Below are positions 10,516 to 19,354 of a stretch of DNA of 64,000 bases, one piece after another (within the stretch, counting starts at the first letter, position 1; every line of letters begins with the position of its first letter). Location: contig NZ_JARRAG010000001.1 in the NCBI RefSeq assembly GCF_029589435.1, positions 1,230,808 through 1,294,807 of the forward strand, given 5' to 3'. Under the pieces are notes generated by a model. It saw nothing but the letters and a program-made list of their open reading frames with translations, had not been told where the DNA came from and made no database searches. Source of the DNA: Paludisphaera mucosa. Lineage in GTDB: Bacteria > Planctomycetota > Planctomycetia > Isosphaerales > Isosphaeraceae. A program made the position numbers and the translations under genes.

Positions 10516-10927
10516 GTCGGGGGAAAGGGAATGAGGGCGTGGTCACGGCCCTCGACGGCGGGGGCGTTCGCCAAGGCGTGTGAAAGGTCATCCTATGTCT
10601 GAACGCCGGGACGATCAGGTTCGACCGGCGTCGGGTCGGACGATCCGACTCATCCCGGGCTCGCGATCGACGCGTGCGGCTCCGGAAGAGCGGGCGGGCG
10701 ATGGAAGATCTCGTGGCCGTCATCTCGCTCGCGGGCGTGTCACGGGGGCGCGGGCCGCGGGAGGGAGATGATGGGGGTGATGGGAAAGCACCGGTTGCCG
10801 GCAGCTGGCCTTACACGATTTATCCACTAACTTATACGCCTTCCACCGCCACGCTGCAATGGCGATTCGCTGAAATCCAGCCCTGCGTCCGCCGGCGGGT
10901 CGTCGGCGCGGCGCGTCCGGCGCAGTC
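10516..10927. other. Intergenic, no gene seen
   Basis: This 412-base gap lies between the start of coaE and the end of polA, both on the minus strand. It contains no plausible ORF. An AT-richer patch at about 10811-10860 is the likeliest place for the coaE promoter, but I cannot pick -35/-10 boxes with confidence. Confidence 0.5.
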
Positions 10928-13639
10928 TCAAAAATCGGGAGTCTCGACGTCCAGCCAGTTCGCCCCCACCGCCAGGTCGACGCGCAGCGGGACCGAGAGC
11001 GCCAGGGCGCCGGTCATCTCATCGCGGACCAGCGCGGCCAGGGCGGGCAGCTCGTCGACGGGGCTCTCGAACAGCAATTCGTCGTGGATCTGGAGGATCA
11101 TGCGAGCCTTGAGCTTCGCCTCGCGGAGCCGGCGGTCGACGAGGATCATGGCCCGCTTGATGAGGTCGGCCGCCGACCCCTGGATGACGGTGTTCACCGC
11201 CAACCGTTCCGCGAGGTTGCGGTTCCGGCCGGTCGTCGCCTTGATCCCCGCGATCGGCCGCCGCCGCCCCAGGATGGTCTCGACCCTCCCCGCCGTCTGG
11301 GCCGATTCGAGCGTCCGTGTGATGAACTGGTCGACCCCCTGGTACTCCTGGAAGTAGGCGTCGATGTACCGCGCGGCTTCGGCCTGCTTGATCCCCAAGC
11401 GACCGGCGAGCCCGAAGGGGCTTAACCCGTAAATGACGCCGAAATTCACCGTCTTGGCGACCCGACGCATCGTGTCGTCGACCTGGTCTTCGGACACGCC
11501 GTAGATCTTGGCCGCGACCGAACGGTGGATGTCGTGGTCGGCCGCGAAAGCCCTCTGAAGCGTCGGGTCGCCCGAGAAGTGGGCGAGGACCCGAAGCTCG
11601 ATCTGGGAGTAGTCCGCCGTCAGGAGCTTCTTGTCCGGGCCTTCTGCGACGAAGGCCTGGCGGATCTGCCGCCCCTCTTCCGTCCGGACCGGGATGTTCT
11701 GGAGATTGGGATCGCTCGAACTGAGCCTCCCGGTCGCGGCGACCCCCTGATTGAACGAGGCGTGGATCCGGCCGTCTTCGGGGTGCACGAGCAAGGGGAG
11801 GGCGTCGAGATAGGTCCCCTTGAGCTTCGTGAGCTGTCGATGCTGGACGAGCAGGGCGGGGAGCGGATGCTTGCTCGCGAGTTCCTCCAGCACCTCGGTC
11901 GCCGTGCTCAGCTCGCCGCCGGGGGTTTTCTGAAGCTTGGGGAGCTTGAGTTCTTCGAAGAGGATCTGGCGAAGTTGGGGCACCGAGTTGATGTTGAAGG
12001 GACGGCCCGCGAGGTGATGGATCTCTTCTTCCATCCTGGCGAGCCGGACGGCGAACTCTCCCGAGAGCTGCTCCAGCCGGGGCACGTCGACCTTCACCCC
12101 GATTTCCTCCATCGCGGCCAGGATCGAGATCAGGGGACGCTCCAGGTCCGAATACAGCTCCCAGAGGCCCTCCTCGCGGACCCGGGGGGCGAGGATCTCG
12201 TAGATGCGCCAGGTCGCGTCGGCGTCCTCGCCGGCGTACTCGGCGATCCGCGGGACGTCGATCTGGTCCATGCGGAGCTGGTTCTTGCCTTTGCCGATCA
12301 GCGCCGAAATCGGAATCATCGTGTGGCCGAGCAGCCGGTCCGAAAGCTGGTCCAGGCTGTGATTGCGTTCGCCGCTCTCCAGTAGATAGCTGAGGATCAT
12401 CGTATCGGTGATCGGCCCCTCGATCGCGACCCCGGCCCGGTTGAAGGCGAGCATGTCGTACTTGAGGTTCTGGCCGATCTTCTCGACCTTCGGGTCGGCT
12501 AGGATCGGCCTCAGGCCGTCGAGCACGAGTTGCGGGTCGAGGATGCGGAAGCCGATCGGGGCCCTCAGCGGGATGTAATAACCCTCCCCGGACTTCCAGG
12601 AGACGGCGATCCCGACCAGGCTCGAAAGGAGCGGATTGAGCGAGGTCGTCTCGGTGTCGATGCAGAACCGCTCCTGTTTCCGCAACTCTTCCAAGAAATC
12701 TCGGAACGCTTCGGGGGTGTCCACCGTCGAATACTGTGCGACCCATTCGGCCCGGGGCGTCTCGGGAGTTTCGGGCCCCGTGGACTCGCTCAGCTCGGCG
12801 ATGAAGCGGTGAAAGCCCGAGTCGATGCAAATCGTACGCAGGGCGGCGACGTTCGGCGGCGACGCCTTCAACGCCTCCCAGTCCAGTTCCAGCTCCAGGT
12901 CGTCGCGAAGCGCGACGAGGGTCCGGGCCCGGCGTGCCAGATCGGCGTGCTCGCGGATGGCCTGCTGCTTCTTGGGGCCTTTCACCTGGTCGGGATTGGC
13001 CAGCAGGGTGTCGAGGTCGCCGAACTGTTTCAGGTACCCCGACGCCAGCACGGGCCCGATCCCGGGAATCCCGGGGACGTTGTCCACCGTGTCGCCGGTC
13101 AGCGACAAGAAATCGACCACCTGCGAGGGGCGGATCCCCCAATCCTTCTCGAGGGCCTCCTCATCCATGATGGTGTTCTTGCGAAGGTTGAGGATCTTGA
13201 CGTGATCGCTGATGAGCTGGCGGGCGTCCTTGTCGGAGGTGCAGATGAAGACGTCGAGCCCCCGCTCCTCGCCGCGGCGGGCGAGAGTGGCGATGACGTC
13301 GTCGGCCTCCATTCCCGGCATGACCAGGACCGGGACGTTGAACCCCTCGAAGATGCTGCGGATGACGGCGATCTGGGGGACCAGGTTGTCGGGCATCGCG
13401 GCGCGATTCGCCTTGTAATCGGCGAAGATGTCCGACCGAAAGACGGGGCCCGCGCCGTCGAAGGCGGCGGCGAGGTAGTCGGGCTTGCGGTCGCGGGCGA
13501 GGTTGAGCAGGTCGCGAAAGATCCCGAACGAAGCGTTGGTCGGCCCTCCCGACGGGCTGGTCATCTCGGGGATCGCGTGGAAGACCTGGAAAATCAGGGA
13601 GTACGCGTCCAGAATGTAGAACGTCGGGCGGTTCGCCAT
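10928..13639 (-). CDS. polA: DNA polymerase I
   Basis: A 903-residue family A polymerase for Okazaki-fragment processing and repair. Residues 1 to about 290 are the 5'-3' flap nuclease, with an N-terminal Leu-Asp-Ala-Tyr-Ser and Gly-Met-Glu-Ala-Asp-Asp. Next comes a 3'-5' exonuclease whose acidic motifs are all present: Asp-Thr-Glu-Thr-Thr near 328, Gly-Gln-Asn-Leu-Lys-Tyr-Asp, and Tyr-Ala-Gly-Glu-Asp-Ala-Asp. Proofreading should therefore be active. The polymerase domain shows motif A Asp-Tyr-Ser-Gln-Ile-Glu-Leu-Arg near 675, motif B Arg-x-x-Lys-Thr-Val-Asn-Phe-Gly-x-x-Tyr-Gly, and motif C His-Asp-Glu-Leu near 848. ATG 13639 begins the conserved nuclease; the open frame further upstream is not coding. 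Confidence 0.95.
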   Translation of the reverse strand: MANRPTFYILDAYSLIFQVFHAIPEMTSPSGGPTNASFGIFRDLLNLARDRKPDYLAAAFDGAGPVFRSDIFADYKANRAAMPDNLVPQIAVIRSIFEGFNVPVLVMPGMEADDVIATLARRGEERGLDVFICTSDKDARQLISDHVKILNLRKNTIMDEEALEKDWGIRPSQVVDFLSLTGDTVDNVPGIPGIGPVLASGYLKQFGDLDTLLANPDQVKGPKKQQAIREHADLARRARTLVALRDDLELELDWEALKASPPNVAALRTICIDSGFHRFIAELSESTGPETPETPRAEWVAQYSTVDTPEAFRDFLEELRKQERFCIDTETTSLNPLLSSLVGIAVSWKSGEGYYIPLRAPIGFRILDPQLVLDGLRPILADPKVEKIGQNLKYDMLAFNRAGVAIEGPITDTMILSYLLESGERNHSLDQLSDRLLGHTMIPISALIGKGKNQLRMDQIDVPRIAEYAGEDADATWRIYEILAPRVREEGLWELYSDLERPLISILAAMEEIGVKVDVPRLEQLSGEFAVRLARMEEEIHHLAGRPFNINSVPQLRQILFEELKLPKLQKTPGGELSTATEVLEELASKHPLPALLVQHRQLTKLKGTYLDALPLLVHPEDGRIHASFNQGVAATGRLSSSDPNLQNIPVRTEEGRQIRQAFVAEGPDKKLLTADYSQIELRVLAHFSGDPTLQRAFAADHDIHRSVAAKIYGVSEDQVDDTMRRVAKTVNFGVIYGLSPFGLAGRLGIKQAEAARYIDAYFQEYQGVDQFITRTLESAQTAGRVETILGRRRPIAGIKATTGRNRNLAERLAVNTVIQGSAADLIKRAMILVDRRLREAKLKARMILQIHDELLFESPVDELPALAALVRDEMTGALALSVPLRVDLAVGANWLDVETPDF

Positions 13640-13918
13640 CGTAGTCTTCCCAGGGGTGGTCGGGATGCGTCCCGGGCGTCCGCGCCGCCGATCCCGTCCG
13701 TCATGTTTCGGCCCGTCGCGCGGGATTCTGGAGTGGTCCGCCTTCTCCCCGCCCGGACCTCGCCGTCGATTCACCCGGAAATATCGTTCCGGCTGGGTCG
13801 CCCGCGCAAGATTTCCCGACGCAAGTTTCGTGTTCTCCCATCCCATGTGACATAGTATCTGCAACCGGCCGACCGCATGCGCTGTCGCCTTCGCTCCGCT
13901 CCGAGGGAGTTTTGATTC

Positions 13919-15499
13919 ATGGCCGCCTCCAACGAATCCCAAGGTCTCAAGATCGCCGTCGCGGTCTTCGTGACGCTCACGGTGATCCTGGCCGTGACGT
14001 CCTATTTCCTCTACTCGTCCTACGCGCGGTCCGAAGGCCTGCTCCAGTCGGAGACGGACAAGGCCGGCAAGGCCAAGCGCGAGGCCGACGAGGCTCTCAC
14101 CCAGTATGACGATTTCCGCAAGACGATCGGCGCCCGCGCCACGGAATTCGACCCCGCCAAGACCGAGATCGCGACCCACCTGAAGAAGGTCGAAGACCGC
14201 CTGATGGGCATCGCCAACATCGTCAACGCCTCGGTCGCCAAGGCCCAGGCCGCCGGCGCCCAGGGCCCCGAGCTGGAAGACGCCAAGCAGAAGGTCCAAC
14301 TCGCGATCGATTCCTACCGGAAAGAGCCCAACAAGAACTACATCTCGGCCCTCGACCGCCTGATCGAGCTGCTCGAGAATCTCTCCCTCGTCGATTCCGA
14401 GCTGGCCGCCAACGAGGCCTCGCTCCGGAACAACCTCGAATCGGCGACGAGCGTGGCCGCGCAGCAGATCGACGTCCAGACCAAGTCGGCCCAGAGCACC
14501 AGGGCGGACCTGGAGGCCGAACACGCCAAGCACGACCAAGATCGACAGATCCTCCTCAGCAAGGTCGATCAGCTCACCACGGACCTTGACCAGGCCCGGA
14601 CCGACAACGCCAACCTGACGACGCAGATCCGCCAGCTGAAGGAGGAGGACGGCCGCAAGATCGAACAGCTCACGTCCATCCTTAGAGAGCAGCGCGACCA
14701 GCTCGATCGCAAGGAAAACGTCCTCGACCACCCGGACGGACACATTACGTTCGTCGACTTCGATCGCAACGAGGTCCACGTCGACCTCACCCGCCGCCAG
14801 GGCGCGCGGCCGCAGATGAACATGACGATCTTCGACGCCAACTCTCCGGGCATCCCCACCGAGAAGCCCAAGGGGAACATCTCGCTGACCCAGGTCGGCG
14901 ACCAGTTCAGCATCGGCAAGATCACGCGGACCGCGAGCCCCATCGAGCCTCTGCGGGTCGGCGACATCGTCTATTCGCCCACCTGGTCGCCCAACGAGCC
15001 GATGAAGTTCGCCCTCATCGGCCCGATCGACGTAAACCGGGACGGTCGCGACGACCGCGACGACCTCAAGCGGATGATCGAGGCCGCCGGCGGCAGCATC
15101 GAGTACGACCTGCCCCCGCCCAACGCCGGCAAGGAGAGCGGCAAGCTCTCCGCCCGCATCCAGTGGTACATCACGGACGACCAGAAGGAACGCCCCGCGC
15201 TCCGCGAGAACTACGTCGCCAAGTCGGATACCTCGATCGCCCAGCAGGCCGTGTTCGAGCAGCGGTTCGGCGAGATGGTCAAGGAAGCGCGTCAGAACGG
15301 CATCCGGCCGATCACTCTCGGTCGCCTGCTGGCCTACCTCGGCTATGACATGAACGTCCCGGTCGTGGGTCGCAGCGAGGCCGTGAACCAGCGCGCCCTC
15401 AACCGGCTCACCGAACCCAAGTCGCGGAACGACGCCCAGAAGGCCGCGCCGCCGGCGACCACCACGCCGCCCGCGGAAGCGACGCCTGACAAGCCCTGA
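13919..15499 (+). CDS. Membrane-anchored coiled-coil protein with an EF-hand-like loop, hypothetical
   Basis: A 526-residue protein. A single transmembrane helix at about residues 11-33 is followed by a long alpha-helical, coiled-coil-prone region (about 38-270) rich in Lys, Glu, Gln and Ala. A beta-rich segment (about 275-350) contains two Val-Gly-Asp turns. Near residue 365 there is a calcium-loop-like run with Asp, Asn, Asp, Gly, Asp and Asp at loop positions 1, 3, 5, 6, 9 and 12, as in EF-hand or dockerin loops. The C-terminal 35 residues are Ala/Pro/Thr-rich. I infer an inner-membrane anchor with a periplasmic rod. It resembles conserved planctomycete hypothetical proteins, and no function is recognised. 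It diverges from polA and ends at a strong hairpin. Confidence 0.75.
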   Translation: MAASNESQGLKIAVAVFVTLTVILAVTSYFLYSSYARSEGLLQSETDKAGKAKREADEALTQYDDFRKTIGARATEFDPAKTEIATHLKKVEDRLMGIANIVNASVAKAQAAGAQGPELEDAKQKVQLAIDSYRKEPNKNYISALDRLIELLENLSLVDSELAANEASLRNNLESATSVAAQQIDVQTKSAQSTRADLEAEHAKHDQDRQILLSKVDQLTTDLDQARTDNANLTTQIRQLKEEDGRKIEQLTSILREQRDQLDRKENVLDHPDGHITFVDFDRNEVHVDLTRRQGARPQMNMTIFDANSPGIPTEKPKGNISLTQVGDQFSIGKITRTASPIEPLRVGDIVYSPTWSPNEPMKFALIGPIDVNRDGRDDRDDLKRMIEAAGGSIEYDLPPPNAGKESGKLSARIQWYITDDQKERPALRENYVAKSDTSIAQQAVFEQRFGEMVKEARQNGIRPITLGRLLAYLGYDMNVPVVGRSEAVNQRALNRLTEPKSRNDAQKAAPPATTTPPAEATPDKP

Positions 15500-15524
15500 T
15501 CCAGCGTCTCGACCTGTATCTCAA

Positions 15525-15560
15525 AAGGCCCCTCGCGAACCCTCGGTCGCGAGGGGCCTT
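15525..15560. terminator. Bidirectional-type terminator between convergent genes
   Basis: A perfect 14-base-pair hairpin (AAGGCCCCTCGCGA, eight-base loop, complementary arm) sits in the 67-base gap between the convergent coiled-coil gene and the GbsR gene. It has A-rich sequence on one side and CTCGTTT on the other. Confidence 0.8.
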
Positions 15561-15566
15561 CTCGTT

Positions 15567-16142
15567 TCAACCGGCCGCGGAGTCTTCGTCGTCGACGAGC
15601 AGGCGGCTGACTTCCGCCACGTCGCGGCTGTCCATGGCCATCAGTCGCGTCGAGAGGCCGTCCAGGGCCCCCAAGAAACGCCTCAGCGTCTCCACTCGCT
15701 CCCGTAGCTCGCCGAGCCGCGGTTCGAATTCCGAGGCCCTCGCAAGGTCGTCGAGGACCTGGAGTGTCGGATCCAATTCCCTCCGCTTCCTCTCGGTCAT
15801 GATCCGCTGGAAAAGGGTCCACACGTCGGTCTCGGCGCGATAGAGTTCTCTGCGCTCGCCCGATCGATGCACCTTGCGGACGACGCCCCACCCCAGCAGC
15901 TCCCGCAGATTCATGCTCACATTGCCTCGGGACACGTCGAGCCGCGCCCGGAGGTCCTCGGCGGTCCAGTCGCCGCCGGTGATGTAGAGCAGGGCGAACA
16001 ACTCCCCCATGGTGGAGTTGATCCCCCACGCCCGGGCCATCATGCCCCAGTGCTCGACGAAGCGTCGGATCAGGACGTCCGCACCCGATTCCGGCCCCCC
16101 CGGCGGACCGTCGGCCGAGCGTTCCAGGGTCGGCGAATCCAT
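15567..16142 (-). CDS. GbsR/MarR-family transcriptional regulator
   Basis: A 191-residue winged-helix regulator of the GbsR family, which in other bacteria controls compatible-solute genes. The core begins Phe-Val-Glu-His-Trp-Gly-Met-Met-Ala-Arg-Ala-Trp-Gly-Ile-Asn near residue 28. The recognition-helix region Leu-Asp-Val-Ser-Arg-Gly-Asn-Val-Ser-Met-Asn-Leu-Arg-Glu-Leu follows, then Trp-Gly-Val-Val-Arg-Lys-Val in the wing, and a C-terminal dimerisation helix. ATG 16142 was chosen because GGGGGAGG stands just before it; the open frame runs 25 codons further. A related copy lies at 46656-47258. The 476-base upstream region carries a candidate operator. Confidence 0.85.
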   Translation of the reverse strand: MDSPTLERSADGPPGGPESGADVLIRRFVEHWGMMARAWGINSTMGELFALLYITGGDWTAEDLRARLDVSRGNVSMNLRELLGWGVVRKVHRSGERRELYRAETDVWTLFQRIMTERKRRELDPTLQVLDDLARASEFEPRLGELRERVETLRRFLGALDGLSTRLMAMDSRDVAEVSRLLVDDEDSAAG

Positions 16143-16237
16143 GTAACCTCCCCCGAGATACGAGCGTCGCCGCGCGGCCCGCCACCGCATCTTCGGACAG
16201 CCTTCAACTCCGCCCACGATACGCCATGATTGGAGGA

Positions 16238-16307
16238 TCCGAAAGTCGGTTATGCGTGGCGGGCGTCCCGACGCGGGGTCATTCGGAAGTGTCCGAATTT
16301 GTTCGGC
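16238..16307. promoter_or_regulatory. Candidate operator: phased TTCGGA/TCCGAA half-sites
   Basis: TTCGGA (16282), TCCGAA (16292) and TTCGGC (16302) are alternating inverted half-sites spaced exactly ten bases apart, one helical turn. Another TCCGAA lies at 16238. They sit 96-165 bases upstream of the GbsR start in an otherwise gene-free region (16143-16618). Autoregulation by GbsR is an inference; the RHH gene downstream is the other candidate user. Confidence 0.35.
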
Positions 16308-16618
16308 TGATGGCGTCTTTCATGGATGGACGCCTGCCTCCGTCGACGGGTCGTACGACTCCGATCGATCCTACACCCGCCCTCGCCGGAATCGCAAACC
16401 TTATTCCCAGGACGACCTTGCATCCAGGACGGGAAGCCCCACAATAGAGGTCGACGAAACGTCCTCTCCGGGTAAAAATCCTGTAAGACGGTGCGTGCTC
16501 CCGGGTACAATGCTCATGCATGCCCGCGACCGATCCGGCGACGCCGGGGTCGTGGGTGGCTGGCGCCCGTCGACGCTACGCGCCTTCGCGTCCCTTTCCC
16601 CTCCGAGGAGTCGATCCG

Positions 16619-16777
16619 ATGCCAGAGACCGTCGTCCACTTCCAGATCCGGATGCCACCCGTCCTTCACGAGCAGCTCGCGAGCTGGGCCAAGGAAGACA
16701 AGGCCTCGCTCAACGCGTTGATCGTCGGCATCCTGGAAAAGGCGATCGAGCATCACGCCAAGACGCCGTCCGCCTGA
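16619..16777 (+). CDS. Arc-type ribbon-helix-helix DNA-binding protein
   Basis: A 52-residue protein that fits the ribbon-helix-helix fold of the Arc/MetJ/antitoxin class. It has a beta-strand Val-Val-His-Phe-Gln-Ile-Arg-Met-Pro, helix A Leu-His-Glu-Gln-Leu-Ala-Ser-Trp-Ala-Lys-Glu, the Ser-Leu-Asn-Ala-Leu-Ile turn, and helix B Val-Gly-Ile-Leu-Glu-Lys-Ala-Ile-Glu. Such proteins bind DNA as dimers through the strand. ATG 16619 follows GAGGAG; an upstream in-frame ATG would add 33 unconserved residues. No toxin gene adjoins it. The next feature is tRNA-Asn, so a toxin-antitoxin role is not supported here. Confidence 0.7.
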   Translation: MPETVVHFQIRMPPVLHEQLASWAKEDKASLNALIVGILEKAIEHHAKTPSA

Positions 16778-16863
16778 ACCGAGCCTCGACCCCCCGGGGC
16801 CGAAGACGCAGCGAAGTATGCTCATTTACACACGAGATTTCCTCGGAATTCTCGAGATTGCCC

Positions 16864-16892
16864 TTGAGTCGAGCCGTTCCAGCCGGTACTCT
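16864..16892 (+). promoter_or_regulatory. Possible sigma-70-type promoter of tRNA-Asn
   Basis: TTGAGT (16864-16869), a 17-base spacer and TACTCT (16887-16892) are correctly placed for a start about 8 bases later, just ahead of the mature tRNA 5' end at 16904. The -10 match is weak. Confidence 0.35.
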
Positions 16893-16903
16893 CCAGGGCG
16901 TAT

Positions 16904-16976
16904 TCCCCGATAGCTCAATCGGTAGAGCGAGCGGCTGTTAACCGCTAGGTTCAAGGTTCGAGTCCTTGTCGGGGAG
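16904..16976 (+). tRNA. tRNA-Asn (anticodon GTT)
   Basis: A full cloverleaf of 73 bases. The acceptor arm TCCCCGA pairs with TCGGGGA. The D-loop contains AGCTCAATCGGTAGAGC. The anticodon stem AGCGG/CCGCT encloses loop CTGTTAA with GTT at 16937-16939. The T-arm has GGTTCGAGTCC. The discriminator base is G and the CCA end is not encoded. Confidence 0.97.
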
Positions 16977-17010
16977 CTGAGGCGACCGACCGTCTCGGCT
17001 CCATCCCGCG

Positions 17011-17040
17011 AACGCCCCGGATTCCCGGGGCGTTTTCTTT
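17011..17040 (+). terminator. Intrinsic terminator of tRNA-Asn
   Basis: A ten-base-pair hairpin AACGCCCCGG / CCGGGGCGTT with the tetraloop ATTC runs straight into TTTTCTTT on the plus strand, 35 bases after the tRNA. Confidence 0.9.
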
Positions 17041-17055
17041 GCGCTCGCCCGGTTT

Positions 17056-19209
17056 TCAGCCCAGCGAGGCCAAGATGATCATCGAGCGGCCTCGTACGGT
17101 GTAGGCCGACATGACCGCGACGTCGGGTCCCGCGTCGAGGTCGACGACGTCGTCGGGCGAGGCGAGCGCCGTGTCGACCACGCGCCGCCAGCGGCGACCG
17201 GAAGGTGAGGACGGAATCCTGAACTCGAGGTCTTGGTCGTCGGAGTTCAGCGCGACGTAGAAGTCGCGGTCGACGTACCCGGGTCGGTCGCAGCGGCGGC
17301 CGTCGAGGGCGAAGGCGAGGGCCCGACTCGTCGCCGAGAAGTCGGGCCGCACGGGTTGGACGCCGTGCCAGAGAATGTCGGGGCTGCCCGCCGCCGTCGT
17401 CCCGACGAAGAAGGTGCGGCGACGGAAGACCGGATGCGCCTTGCGGAGGGCGATCAGCTTCCGAACGAAGCGGTGGAAGTCGCGATGAGACGCTGCGAAG
17501 GTCCAGTCGACCCAGCTCACCTCGTTGTCCTGGCACCAGGCGTTGTTGTTCCCCTGCTGGGTCCTCAGGATCTCGTCGCCCCCCAGGATCATGGGGACGC
17601 CTTGCGAGATCAGCAGGGTGGCCATCAGGTTGCGGACCTGACGCATCCGGAGGGCGACGATGCGGGGGTCGTCGGTCGGACCTTCCACGCCGCAGTTCCA
17701 GCTGAAATTGGCGTCGTTGCCGTCGCGGTTCCCCTCGCCGTTGGCCTCGTTGTGCTTATGGTCGTAAGAGACGAGGTCGTGAAGGGTGAAGCCGTCGTGG
17801 CACGAGATGAAGTTGATCGAGTGCAGAGGGCCTCGGCCGGCGTAGAGGTCCTCGCTGCCGCAGATACGGGTCGCCAGCTCGGCCGTCAGGCCCGGTTCGC
17901 CTCGCCAGAAGCGCCGGACGTCGTCGCGGTAGCGGCCGTTCCAGTCGGACCAGCGTCCGCCGCCGGGGAACGTCCCGACCTGATAGAGCCCACCCGCATC
18001 CCAGGGCTCGGCGATGAGCTTGGTGCCGTAGAGCAGCGAGTCCTCGGATATGCGATTGATGGCGGGCGGATTGACCAGCACGTTGCCCCGCCGATCTCGT
18101 CCCAGCACCGAGGCCAGGTCGAAACGGAAGCCGTCGACGCCGGCCTCGGCGACCCAGTTCCGGAGGCAGGAGAGGAGGAAATTGCGGACGACCGGATGGT
18201 CGGTGTTGAGGCTGTTCCCGCAGCCCGAGAAGTTCAGATAGCGCCCCTTCTCGTCGAGGATGTAATACAGGGCGTTGTCGAAGCCCCGGAAACTGTAGGT
18301 CGGCCCGTCGTCGCCCGATTCGGCCGTGTGGTTGAAGACGATGTCGAGGATCACTTCGATCCCGCGCTCGTGGAAGGCGTCGACCATCGCGCCGAACTCG
18401 TCCCACGGCTCGGCCCGCCCCGAATTGACGGCGTACGTCGCCTTCGGTGCGGAGAAGGCGATGGTGTTGTATCCCCAGAGGTTGAGCAGTCGCTCGCCGG
18501 TCAGCGGGTTGACGTACGCGCAGTCGGTCTCGTCGAACTCGTCGACGGGGAGCAACTCGACGGCCGTCACCCCCAGGTCGTGGAGGTACTCGATCTTCTC
18601 CGCCAGGCCGGCGAACGTGCCGGGGTGGAGGACGCCGGAGCTTTCGTGGACGGTATAGCTGCGGACGTGAAGTTCGTAGATGATCGTCTCTTCGAGCGGG
18701 GTGTTCGGGCCCACGACCGGCATGTGCTCGGTCATCGCCTCGTTCACGAGGCTGCGTCGAGGATTCGGCGAACGCTCCCCCCACGGGCCCCGGGCCGACA
18801 CGGCGCGGGCGTACGGGTCGAGCAGGATCACGCCGGGATCGAACCGCAGCCCATTCTCGCGCGGCCCGTCGACGCGGTAGCCGTAGCAGAACTCTTCAGG
18901 CAGGCCGTCGATGCGGACGTGCCAGTGATCCCCCGTGCGGTTGAGCCGGGGATCGAGCGCGATCTCGGTTTCGAACCCGATGGTCTGGGGATCTCCCAGC
19001 ACGAGCCACGCGGCCGTGGCGTGGCGGCAGACGACCGCGAAGTTGACGCCGCCCAGCTCGGCGACGGCTCCCAGGGGCAGGGGGCGTCCCCGTTTCACCG
19101 TCAGGACGCAGTCCCGAAACACGTATTCCGCTTCATCGGTTTGGACCGAGGGTTCGCTGGGAATCGCCGTGATCCTGTGATGGGGGCAGGGACTTCGACG
19201 GGGGGCCAT
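17056..19209 (-). CDS. glgX: Glycogen debranching enzyme, GlgX type
   Basis: A 717-residue GH13 isoamylase-type debranching enzyme that cuts alpha-1,6 branches of limit dextrin during glycogen breakdown. Residues about 30-130 are the N-terminal beta-sandwich (CBM48-like), with Pro-Leu-Gly-Ala-Val and Gly-Val-Asn-Phe-Ala-Val. The barrel carries Asp-Ile-Val-Phe-Asn-His-Thr, the nucleophile motif Gly-Phe-Arg-Phe-Asp-Leu-Ala near 362, the acid Ile-Ala-Glu-Pro-Trp-Asp, and Ser-Cys-His-Asp-Gly-Phe with Asn-Glu-Ala-Asn-Gly-Glu. ATG 19209 is preferred; ATG 19248 would add 13 residues. The N-terminus is about 40 residues longer than the usual start of the sandwich. It is preceded by a very small gene on the same strand. 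Confidence 0.92.
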   Translation of the reverse strand: MAPRRSPCPHHRITAIPSEPSVQTDEAEYVFRDCVLTVKRGRPLPLGAVAELGGVNFAVVCRHATAAWLVLGDPQTIGFETEIALDPRLNRTGDHWHVRIDGLPEEFCYGYRVDGPRENGLRFDPGVILLDPYARAVSARGPWGERSPNPRRSLVNEAMTEHMPVVGPNTPLEETIIYELHVRSYTVHESSGVLHPGTFAGLAEKIEYLHDLGVTAVELLPVDEFDETDCAYVNPLTGERLLNLWGYNTIAFSAPKATYAVNSGRAEPWDEFGAMVDAFHERGIEVILDIVFNHTAESGDDGPTYSFRGFDNALYYILDEKGRYLNFSGCGNSLNTDHPVVRNFLLSCLRNWVAEAGVDGFRFDLASVLGRDRRGNVLVNPPAINRISEDSLLYGTKLIAEPWDAGGLYQVGTFPGGGRWSDWNGRYRDDVRRFWRGEPGLTAELATRICGSEDLYAGRGPLHSINFISCHDGFTLHDLVSYDHKHNEANGEGNRDGNDANFSWNCGVEGPTDDPRIVALRMRQVRNLMATLLISQGVPMILGGDEILRTQQGNNNAWCQDNEVSWVDWTFAASHRDFHRFVRKLIALRKAHPVFRRRTFFVGTTAAGSPDILWHGVQPVRPDFSATSRALAFALDGRRCDRPGYVDRDFYVALNSDDQDLEFRIPSSPSGRRWRRVVDTALASPDDVVDLDAGPDVAVMSAYTVRGRSMIILASLG

Positions 19210-19354
19210 CCCCACCCAAAAAAAAGCCGAACCACCCCTTCCGACCATGTGTCGGAGAGATCGTTCGGCGGAGCGGAGCCTGTCGAGAGAAGCTGAGGGT
19301 CTAACCCGCGTCGAGGCGGCGGAGGCCCGCTGAGGGCCTCGACGCCGCGGCGAT

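Noticed and set aside
13640-14779. Open-frame extension of the polA gene by about 380 codons upstream of ATG 13639
   Set aside because: The conserved flap-nuclease start is at 13639. The extension is antisense to the clearly coding coiled-coil gene at 13919.
16259-16510. Short open frames in the noncoding region between GbsR and RHH genes
   Set aside because: They have no ribosome site and no recognisable pattern, and they run across the candidate operator.
19308-19345. Ten-base-pair inverted repeat downstream of the small 64-codon gene
   Set aside because: No U-tract follows on either strand and the loop is 18 bases, so it may be chance in GC-rich sequence.
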